Source of the DNA: Cruorifilaria tuberocauda | Taxonomy: Eukaryota > Nematoda > Chromadorea > Rhabditida > Onchocercidae | Reading direction: 5' to 3' | Assembly (NCBI GenBank): GCA_013365365.1 | Contig: JABVXU010000366.1 | Coordinates: forward strand, 1 to 54,862 | DNA: 54,862 nt | Shown: positions 46,601-54,862 of the stretch, piece by piece | How the letters are laid out: the number at the start of each line of letters is the position of its first letter | Position numbering within the stretch: position 1 is the stretch's first letter | Notes under the pieces: generated by a model | What the model was told of the DNA's origin: nothing | Database searches by the model: none | Seen by the model: only the letters and a program-made list of their open reading frames with translations | Program-made: the position numbers and the translations under genes

Positions 46601-49600
46601 AAGAGGAAGAGAGATAGAGAAAGAAGAATGAGGAGGATAGTGGTGGAGGTAAGTAAGTATTATTGGTCCTTTTGATAGTATCAGGACACAATCCTTAGGC
46701 TTGAAACCGATCGGCTTCCTTTGTCGGACTCCGGATAATAGCCCCTCTCATTTTAGCTCAAATCTAAGCTGCACAAGATAATAACCTTTCCAAGCATATT
46801 TCTCTATACAGCAATATTTACCGCAAAATAATAGCTCCTTTTAAGAAAATTTCACTATCGGTTTTTCTTCTTACTGGGATCTAATAACGACAATTGTTAT
46901 AATAAAGAATGAGTAACTGAGCATATGAATTAAATTATATTCGTATACAGACGAATATTTTTTTACTTTAAATAAAATGATAATACATTTCATACTGCTG
47001 ATATATAATTTTTTGAACAACTTTTTGCATCTTCTTAACATCCTTAAAAATATATTAAACTATTTTAGAAGATATTAGATGAAATAAACTACTGAATTTA
47101 GAATCACTAAATTGCTGAAAAACTTTTGAAGTCAATGATAACATTTGGGAATGTAGATCAGTTTTTAATATAGAACGAGTTTCTTTGATTTTCGGAAATG
47201 ACCTTTAACTTTCTAATTATTGATAGATTGATAATTTGAAATGTGAAGACATCTTATCATTGATGAATTAAAACCGATGAAAAAGAGATAAAATATAAGA
47301 TAAGCGTAACATGAGCAATACAGAAATCGAACACTGATGAGTGAATAATAGCCAGCACAGACTACTACTGACCACCGAAAAATATAAATAATTGAGTCAT
47401 AATCTTTCAGTAAAAACTCAAAATCTATTCCTGTTTCAGGAAAAGATGAACAAACCAGGCTGTCCGAATGCTGTCGTATGACACGTCGGTAATCGCAAGG
47501 ACGAGCAACTGAAGCACGGTGAGTTTAACGTCGTTGGCTAAAATTTCCCACAACTTTAACAACGAAATTATACTTCAATCAATTAAATTTCATTTTTTCA
47601 ACTAAATATAATTCACTAAATTCTCCAAATTTTATTAGCTATTTAAAAAAGTTAAAAAATTAGCGTTACGCACTTCAAAATTATCCTCTAATTAACATCA
47701 TGGTATACCTTGACCTCCTCCTTGACCGTTGTGGCGATTATGGATGATTGGCTCGGTGTTGCAGCATGGAATGCATTTGCATTCAAATTCATCCCTTCAG
47801 ATAAAACAAAAATAAAACAATAAGTAAATTTGTCGAAAAACAGAATAAATAGTACAATGCGAAAGTGTTATAGACAGATTAAAAAGTAATCAGTAATTAA
47901 AATTGAATTTTTGAAAAAAGTTATTTTGACTACCAAATAGACAATCAAAATATGGTGATATTTCAAAAGATTTGATGAAATCCAAATTTTCAACTTGACG
48001 GATTAACTTAACTCGTATATGACGTTTGGATCAATTTAATTACTTTCTTATTTTCTAAGCCTTAGAGCAAAACCAGAAAACAATCAAGAAATATAAGTGA
48101 ATGAGCGTCTCCTGTTTGACACATGCCAAAATTTCAAATAGCATCAAATAGGTTAAAGAAAAGTTGGCCAAATGAAATCTCTTCGATAAATGTTTATTTG
48201 TTCTTTTTACATGCTGATTTGTAATAATATTTTTATCCAGAGGAAATCAGTTTATTATTTTGATTGAGAGCTGCTTTCAATTCTATTTAACTTCTTTCAA
48301 ACGCTTTAGCCATAATGTTCTGTAATGGAAATGCAATAAAGTTCGAATAAAAGCGATTTGGAAAACAAATCTATCAAACTTGAAAAATTTTCCAACAAAA
48401 CTTGTTATATCCCAACTAAATCAATTTTTACTTTTTTTAAATTCTTATTTAACTTTCTACAATGAAGTTGTTGCTCTGTTACCGTTTTAATTTTTCAAAT
48501 GAATAGCCCCAGTAAATACTTAAAAGTTTCTCCAAAGAAATAAAATTCGAGATTTGTATATATCGATTTACGTGGCATAGAAATTCAACAGTACAGATTT
48601 GATTTATTTCTGATGGCCTGGGAACTCATGTACTTCTTTTCAGTACAATACTTATTTTCCTAAATTCATCAACAGAAGAGAAAACTGAAATTCTGCCTCT
48701 TGAATTTGTTTAAAAAATTTTAAGAAAAACTGGAAAGATCGAAAATCTTCTCCATTTAAATCTATGTAAAAGTGAAATAAAAATTAGTCAAATTTGCTAC
48801 AGGAATCGTTTCTTAGACTGGTAATTGGTCAAATTGTCAGTTATTTTTGAAATTTCCTCCTTTACAAATTATCCCCTCCCTCGAGTAAATATCGACTTCA
48901 GAGCATACAATTTTTTAAGAAGCTATCATTTATTTACCAACAAAGATTTATTTCTATTAGGCAATTTCACTTCATTAATTTCGAGTGTTATGTCAAGGTA
49001 ACATCATTTTTAATCATCCTCAAATTAGAAAAATGATGAAATAGACTGAGCAACTGGAACGTTTTAATTTATTTATATTATGAAATGATTTGAAGGATTA
49101 AAAAGCCTTTTCAGGAAGGAAAAGCTGGTTCAATTAAAATCCATATGAATAATAACGCTCACTTCGGCAGATTTAAAATTATTAATTTCTAGAAAAGCCA
49201 TTACGTTGAGAAAACAACGTTCAATATGACAAATTAATTTCAAAAAGCTTCCATATGATCCACAAAAGAATCACCTCTCGAGCGCACTTCATACAACTTC
49301 ATTATTTTTCTAGAAGCTACGGACAAGGAACACTCTGCTTCTATTACCGTAACATAACTATCAATTTCTTAATCTTCCTTTTGTATGATGTGTACAAGCA
49401 AGTACGAAGTTAATCATTAACTTGATCAATCAATTTAAAATCTAAGAGAAATAATTAAATGTTTAAACGAATCCAAACCAGTAATGATCGTTTAACAGGA
49501 AGAATTACCGGTTTGATGAACGATTTGCTGTTTATGCATTTGTATCGAATTACTAGTTGTGTCGTAAAAAATGTTCCGTTGAGAAATGGGAACCATATTT

Positions 49601-50780
49601 GTAGCACTGTTAACGTTTGCATTGGTTGCTGATAACTGAAAGGATAACTCACATATTTTGCTTGAAGAAGAGCGTATTATAACACACATTATCAAGTTAT
49701 TTAACGCTCATTGAAAGCATAATAATTTGACTTCAAATTTAGCTCTTCAAGTTTTGCTTCAGAAAGTAAAAAATAGGATTTAATTTAAGGATTTCAGCAG
49801 GTGCATAACATACGATTCAATTCCGAGAAGATAAGTAAATTTTGTGACTTAAAAGTAAAGTTAGTAGTGTTATCAGTAATAAAATAAACAATTGGAATAT
49901 TTTTCTTAATCGATAGACATGTTTGGGACTTTTTTACGAGTACGATATTAAACGATGAGATTTTTATGTAGTCTGAGTCTTAATATAATCAAACATTAAA
50001 TGAAACATTTAGCGACAACCAAAATTACCCTGCACTCTTGGGAATGCGTTATGCTAACAAACACAAATGATTTAATGAATTTTAAGTTATAGAAATCAGA
50101 TTAAAAAATGAAATTGTGGCAGAGATCAAACAATGTCTAATCAAAACCTAAATATTATGAAAATTAATTTTTAATTGATTTAGACCTGAATCTTGAATTT
50201 TCATATATTAAGTAAACACTTTTGAAGCGATATGAAAAACTAAAAGATCGACAAGAATTAATAGTTGAGGACAAATTTCCAGTTAACTAACTCGATTTTG
50301 CTAGAATATTTGAAATGCAAGATAAGATAAATCAGTAAAATAAAAATAAAGATAATTCACAATGCCAATTTAAATTAAAGATATGCAACGTAAAATCTAT
50401 GAGATATTGCAAATCCGAAGAAGTGATGTGGTTGTGGTGGCGCAGAATATCAGCAAAATCGGAAAAAAATGAAAGATAATTGCATACGCCAAATTGTCAT
50501 TCAAAAATTAGAAAATGAAAGCTGAAATACGGATATGGAAGAAATAAGGAATATATTTGCAAGAATGGATGAAAATTTTCGAATATTTTTATTTCAATAC
50601 CTGGAAAGCGCCAAAGTTTAAATTGGTTAAAGCGATGTTCGGCTGGAAATCTTTGATTGTTGAGGAGCTTGTACTAGCAACCAGTCCAGGTACAGCTGAT
50701 GTCGCCACTTGCAATGGTGGCGGTTGTGGCGCAGAATTAGGATTAGTCGGTTGCTGTCGAACATCCGACTTTGAATCCAT
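43114..50780 (-). CDS. ETS-domain transcription factor, FLI1/ERG type
   Basis: Eight coding exons: 50780-50601, 49635-49509, 47794-47709, 47537-47456, 44345-44298, 44133-43873, 43619-43480 and 43245-43114. Phases 0, 1, 0, 1, 1, 1, 0 all chain, giving 351 residues. The N-terminal 60% is Ser/Thr/Asn/Pro-rich without a Pointed domain, and ends TTVKEEVK, a possible SUMO-type site. Then come [20 protein letters not shown], the linker typical of FLI1/ERG, the ETS domain, and GIAQALQPQ as in FLI1. It binds GGAA sites in the nucleus. C. elegans AST-1 and ETS-5 are the nearest characterised nematode proteins I know; which is the orthologue needs a tree. Introns are long and probably hold enhancers. 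Confidence 0.93.
43873..44133 (-). CDS. ETS exon 6: DNA-binding domain
   Basis: Contains nearly the whole winged helix-turn-helix: [18 protein letters not shown] (helix 1), [20 protein letters not shown] (strands and helix 2), [20 protein letters not shown] (recognition helix, with the two Arg that read GGA, R-A-L-R) and [20 protein letters not shown]. Length and all key residues are intact. The donor is CAAG|GTTTCG, phase 1. Translating past it gives a false tail. Confidence 0.95.
44298..47794 (-). CDS. ETS exons 3-5: region before the DNA-binding domain
   Basis: Exon 47794-47709 encodes [18 protein letters not shown] and [11 protein letters not shown]; exon 47537-47456 encodes [18 protein letters not shown] then CHTTAFGQP; exon 44345-44298 encodes [16 protein letters not shown]. 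None reaches 60 codons. Each has a good donor and phases agree on both sides. The last is almost identical to the vertebrate FLI1/ERG segment just before the ETS domain. Exon 5 and the neighbouring ETS exon share phase 1 borders. Confidence 0.85.
46288..46307 (+). promoter_or_regulatory. triple DR1 nuclear-receptor half-site array
   Basis: Three half-sites AGGTCA, AGGTCA and AGGTGA in direct repeat with a single C between each. DR1 elements bind RXR-, HNF4- and COUP-type receptors, families greatly expanded in nematodes. A perfect double plus a one-mismatch third copy is unlikely by chance in this AT-rich intron. The role as an enhancer is inference. Confidence 0.5.
46588..46655. repeat. purine-rich stretch with repeated GGAA cores
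   Basis: Consists nearly only of A and G on the plus strand, with tandem GAGGAAGAGGAAGAG. GGAA is the ETS core, so the ETS protein might bind its own intron; equally it may be plain low-complexity DNA. Confidence 0.45.
47795..49508. other. ETS gene intron 2, nothing recognised
   Basis: 1.7 kb of AT-rich intronic DNA without notable repeats or frames. Confidence 0.6.
49509..50780 (-). CDS. ETS exons 1-2: N-terminal region
   Basis: Exon 50780-50601 encodes [40 protein letters not shown] and [10 protein letters not shown], phase 0 at CAG|GTATTG. Exon 49635-49509 encodes [35 protein letters not shown] and HQT, phase 1. Low-complexity, probably disordered. The start is the first ATG of this frame: a TGA lies six bases before it. 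Confidence 0.85.
49636..50600. other. ETS gene intron 1, nothing recognised
   Basis: 1 kb of AT-rich intronic DNA. A short GTGGTTGTGGTGGCG-like patch near 50430 is the only GC-rich spot. Confidence 0.55.
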
Positions 50781-50952
50781 TTGCAGTCAGTTTCCTTCCC
50801 GTACTGCGACGACAACGTCCGGCATCTCTTTTCCCTATGATTTCCTTCTTTTTCTTGGCTCGGAAGCCTTGGAGACTATCAGGATCGACCATCCCATCTT
50901 TCCGAGGAGGGCGACCATATCCGCGTATATTACGGAAGTAGGCGGAGTTATA
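50781..50952 (-). promoter_or_regulatory. GC-rich 5' leader of the ETS gene with three upstream ORFs
   Basis: The leader may start at the acceptor-like AGTTTAG ending at 50953. It holds an uORF at 50918-50835 (27 codons plus stop), one at 50892-50743 (49 codons plus stop) that overlaps the main ATG out of frame, and one at 50825-50787 (12 codons plus stop). If present in the mRNA they would limit translation of the ETS protein, a common device in transcription-factor genes. The second uORF begins MVDPDSLQGFRAKKKKEII and is rather protein-like. Confidence 0.4.
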
Positions 50953-53900
50953 CTAAACTATCAATAATGTCAGCTTAGCAGTAGAAATGCCACACCTTTA
51001 GCCAATCATTTCTACAGCTTAGCATAAATGGGTGGGCCAACAGCAAACCGGACGGAGCTTTTTGTTTTGCCTTCGCTTCACATGGTATTGAAGTTGTTTA
51101 AGTTTAAAGCTGACGTTAGAATTTCAAATAAGCCTGCAATACTTCTGCTATAAATGTTGTTGTGCTTGTGAAAATAACACAGTTCGAATTGCATTTATTT
51201 CTTAATGTCAAATAATTATTGCTTATCGGTAAGGAAAAAGTTATCCGTTGCTCCTCACTCCCAAAATTTCCAGTCTTAGCATAGCCTTAAATATATTAGA
51301 GCCTAAATCGCATCCTAATTTCCTGTCATATCATTATGTTTAATAACATTTATAATCATTCCAAATACTTTTTTCTACGACTTTATGAAGTATCTCCTTC
51401 TGACTTTTATCTTTACAGTTTCCATGTAAAGATATATGAATCGATGTAAGAATTCGTTACAATCGATAAAATATGAAACTAAAATTAAATAAAAGTTAAA
51501 TTGCATTCAATTTAATAAGGTCTGGTAAAAAAACTGGTTTGCTAGTGATAAAATAGATAATAGGTTAATATAACTGATAGTAGCTAAGAAACCTATCTGA
51601 ACTACTCGGTATTATAACTAATTTATCTGATTGAAGGTATTGTAATTTGAAGTTGGATCCATAATGAACTATTGTTTTTAGCACTAAATGGTTGAATTTG
51701 ACATCCAATCATTTCTAAACATTATCTGAACTATTTTATTTTACTAAAGTGATAGAATATGCATTTAGTTATTAAACTTAACAATAATTAAATTGCGCAT
51801 ATTTTCATTGTTACTCGATTGAAAAGTGATTAATTTAGAATCACATTAAAAATCCAACATTTTTAAGTTACTAAAATCAGGTCTAATTTTTATTAACAAC
51901 TTGCTATAAGATCAACAAGTCCAATAAATCACCGAAAGTTAGAAAATCCAACATTATTTATGAATGAGTAGAAATTTAACTTTTTTATTCCTTTTAACAC
52001 TACAGCCATCTTTACATCATTCGATGATATTTATAAGTTTTCTATTAGTTTTCCACCACCCATTGCCAGATTTCATTTTATTTTTATCTTGAATAAACTA
52101 ATACGGATGATTGCTAAAATGTTCAGGAAAAGAAAACATCACTATATCGTTATTGGATATTATTTAATCCAAAAAGGACCAGTCGAATGATTGAAAATGA
52201 AACGAAATTCATATGGAACGATTTTCGACAAATAAATCAATCAGCAGTTTGGATGATTAGAATGGAGTAGAAACTAAACAAACATTTCTAAATATACATA
52301 TCAATACTCAACACTTCGATTTCTTCGTTTAATATTTCCTGCCAAGCAATATTTTCTAAAATAAATTGCCAATAAATGCAGTGTTAGTGAGGATAATATT
52401 AATGATAAATAATTTAATAATAAATTTGAAAAGAATAAAGTCAAACTAACCGAAGATTTTGCACTGATTGCAATTGATTATTTTCAATTAAAATGTAAGA
52501 GTGACGGCGATAAAATATAGGAGTAAGGCAGCATGGATAACAGCATGAAAATAACTGTGAAGAAAAGATTCAGATTGTTCCTGAATTGCGTATAGAGAAA
52601 CCTCGAAAACTGTATTATGGTTGGTAGTCTTGTATGCATAACAACTTATTATCCTAAATGATTCGAAAAGCAATAAAAAAATATACAAATAGTTTGATTA
52701 TGAGAGAAAATATTGCACTATTTCGACGAATTTCTTATAATTCAAATAATAAGGCTGAAAAGTAAACGTGTTAGTCTGAATTGTTTTACAGTTACCGAAT
52801 AGTGATAAAAATATGAATGATATGAAAGGGATCGACATACATTAAAAGTCGGCTAGCTAAAACAGAAGCAGTTAGAAGAAGGAAAATAGTGGTTTCATTA
52901 CAAACAATAAACGGAAGAAAATATGTATAAACAGGAAATGTGGCTAATAGTTAGCGGTCGGAATTGTGTGCCGAAATGCTGTGATACTGCAAATCGGAAA
53001 AAGATTCGCAGCAGGTAACATATTCTATTTTCTCTCATCTTCATTAAACTCTCAATAAAAGATTGATGCCGACAACGTGATCCATTCCACGATCTCCTAT
53101 TTGTTTGTCAGCAAATAAATGAACGGAATATGCAAATAATTGTTTCCATAATATTGAATGACGAAATCATGAAATTTGCGCTTAAGTTATGCAAGCACCG
53201 ATGTAAGTATAGATATAATGAGTCTGAGAGAAAAGCTTCAACCACAAGCTCTGCTAACTCTCATTCGAAGATAACATTAGTTAATAGTTTTGAAATTATT
53301 ACTTGCAATGATAAGAGATTAGACGAATAGTATTTGACTATATCACGAGCTTTATGACTGTATGCATGCAAAAATTGTTATTAGGCGTTTCTGTTGTAGA
53401 CTTGTTGCTTATGGTGCATTTGATAGAGGAGTTAAAATAACAAAATCATGTATTTATACTTTTATGCATCCAAAAATAATTGAAATCATAACAGTACAAT
53501 GAAAGACATTTCTAATGCTTCAAATATTCACGCGATAAATTTAATCATTATTCATTTCAGATTACAGTTTTTGTTGTAATGATTGAATATATCGAAGGAA
53601 AGTGCAGCCATTAGATCCACAGATATGTGTATTACTTTAAGATGGATTAGATGTTTATTGTGTCATTCATGCTTTATTACGACTTTATTACGTTCCACTT
53701 GACCTATTCATTTCCAGGTCTATAATAATATCATGACCTAAGAGGCTTGCAGCTCCATAACTCACGTCATTCTCGATGTGATTGTCGGTTCCAGATCACT
53801 TTTTATCTTAAGGTTTTCCTGTCTTACGTATGACTAACTCCTTCAATCTTTTAAACTTTCTTTACTAGAAGAATTTGCAGAAATGAAAATTTTAAATAAC

Positions 53901-54862
53901 CTTTTGCAAGCAATGGAAAATTGTAACTATAGTACATGCAACTTTCATTTCTCTGAATTTACGTTATATGTGAAACGTGTGATTGATTCTGTGACATTCT
54001 GGTTTGATTAACTTTGCCAACATGCTTTCGATAAAACATTGTTTTGAAAGTGGAATTTATTGCCACGCTGAATAGTATGAAAATGAAAAGATATTTGATT
54101 AAATTTCACAAATATTGCTTTTAAGGTTCGATCGCAACTGAAAATTCAACAAGAAGCGTTGGGCCAATCTGCTTCCACCAGGCTCTTTTTATCTTCTTAT
54201 GTCTTACTTTTTCTAATAGTTAATAATTCATATCATCCAAACGAATCAATTGCACATTTTGCAATTGATTTCGAAACCTTGGTTAACTGATTGCTGTCAT
54301 TGTTTTTCATTTCAAATTCTCTAAATCTCCACTTCGAAGGAACTATTTTAGCAACCACTTGAGGCCTACCAATCGCACCGGTTCAGAGCCTTGTTAATGA
54401 ATGGATCGAGATAACGATTGCGGTATTTTGCTTTTAACTAGCTTTTAATGGTTAATTTACATGGTAGAGTGGATACTGTCATCATGAATCTTTCAGCTGT
54501 TCTTTCCGCTTCTTCTTCCTTTCAAGAAAAGACCAGAAAACAAATGAATTATGGCCTAAACCATATAGATTTGATGGCTTTGGACCATAAGCATTAGCAG
54601 CATTAAACAATAGCTATTAAACAACATATTATCATGGATATTAAAAAAATATCTCTATCAAAGATTCATGGAAAAAATGTGAAATCTTCGAATTAAAAAA
54701 TTATTTTAAAATCACAAACATTCAATATATTCCCAAATATTTATTTTCATATCCTTCATATCCTTTATTTTTAAGAAAAAATTAAATGGAAAAGAAAAAA
54801 TGTCGAGAAACTTCTTGAAACTATTTTTAACTAACATAACCAAACCAAACCAAATAATTAAA
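50953..54862. other. upstream region of the ETS gene, no other gene recognised
   Basis: 3.9 kb. A CCAAT sequence at about 51003 is a plausible ETS promoter element. Further right, small frames at 52488-52688 (minus) and 53130-53330 (plus) carry no motif. The stretch at 54.12-54.46 kb is slightly richer in GC but shows no exon I can support. The window ends in simple AACCAAACC-like sequence. Confidence 0.45.

Larger units (their letters stand above)
44346..47455. other. large intron of the ETS gene
   Basis: 3.1 kb between exons 4 and 5. Mostly AT-rich. It holds three spots of unusual composition: a GC-richer stretch at 45.64-45.76 kb, the DR1 array at 46.29 kb, and the purine block plus GC-richer stretch at 46.59-46.76 kb. 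These are candidates for enhancers or an internal promoter. Confidence 0.5.

Noticed and set aside
38669..50780. ETS gene and TMEM53-like gene as an operon
   Set aside because: The gap between them is 3 kb with no processing signal; nematode operon spacings are usually much shorter.
50557..50967. 136-codon plus-strand open frame
   Set aside because: It is antisense to ETS exon 1 and its GC-rich leader; no recognisable protein.
54125..54133. tRNA-like B box GGTTCGATC
   Set aside because: No matching A box, anticodon stem or acceptor stem in the 70 bases upstream.

Overview
The window is AT-rich nuclear DNA from a nematode, most likely a filarial worm (Onchocercidae). Every recognisable gene is split by introns with GT..AG ends and T-rich, TTTCAG-like acceptors, and the proteins are animal ones (agrin, Jun, an ETS factor, ribosomal P2, a TMEM53-like protein). 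A short decayed fragment resembling the bacterial SPFH protein HflC lies in a jun intron. Filarial genomes often carry such pieces from their Wolbachia endosymbiont, which is the main reason to prefer a filarial host over another nematode. The species cannot be named from the sequence. No bacterial operon, CRISPR array, tRNA, rRNA or intact transposon is visible.

Layout. (1) 1.86-19.59 kb, minus strand: an agrin gene (agr-1 type) with 29 exons whose reading phases chain together. They encode a signal peptide, an NtA domain, seven follistatin/Kazal (FS) modules, two laminin-EGF modules, an eighth FS module, an EB-like Cys module in place of SEA, LamG1, an EGF module and LamG2, about 1,350 residues in all. 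Two places break the frame as printed: exon 10 (one extra base in a TTT run at 12480-12482) and the exon 23/24 junction (needs a GC donor or holds an indel). A possible second first exon (13733-13811) would give a shorter form lacking NtA. (2) 22.63-31.29 kb, minus strand: a Jun-type bZIP gene in seven coding exons (367 residues). Its upstream region at 32.7-33.3 kb is unusually GC-rich and holds two perfect AP-1 sites, one CRE and two hairpins. (3) 34.98-35.72 kb, plus strand: ribosomal stalk protein P2. (4) 36.50-37.02 kb, minus strand: a possible small two-exon gene of unknown function. (5) 38.67-40.05 kb, minus strand: a three-exon TMEM53/DUF829 gene (269 residues). (6) 43.11-50.78 kb, minus strand: an FLI1/ERG-type ETS factor in eight exons (351 residues), with a leader carrying upstream ORFs and an intron carrying a triple DR1 nuclear-receptor half-site array. 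The remainder is AT-rich intergenic or intronic DNA.

The genes do not form one pathway. Agrin is an extracellular matrix protein, while Jun and the ETS factor are transcription factors that in other animals can cooperate at composite AP-1/ETS sites. jun and the P2 gene are divergently arranged; all other genes lie on the minus strand with kilobase gaps, so no operon is evident. All splice sites were placed by hand from frame continuity, splice consensus and family resemblance. No alignment or transcript evidence was available.
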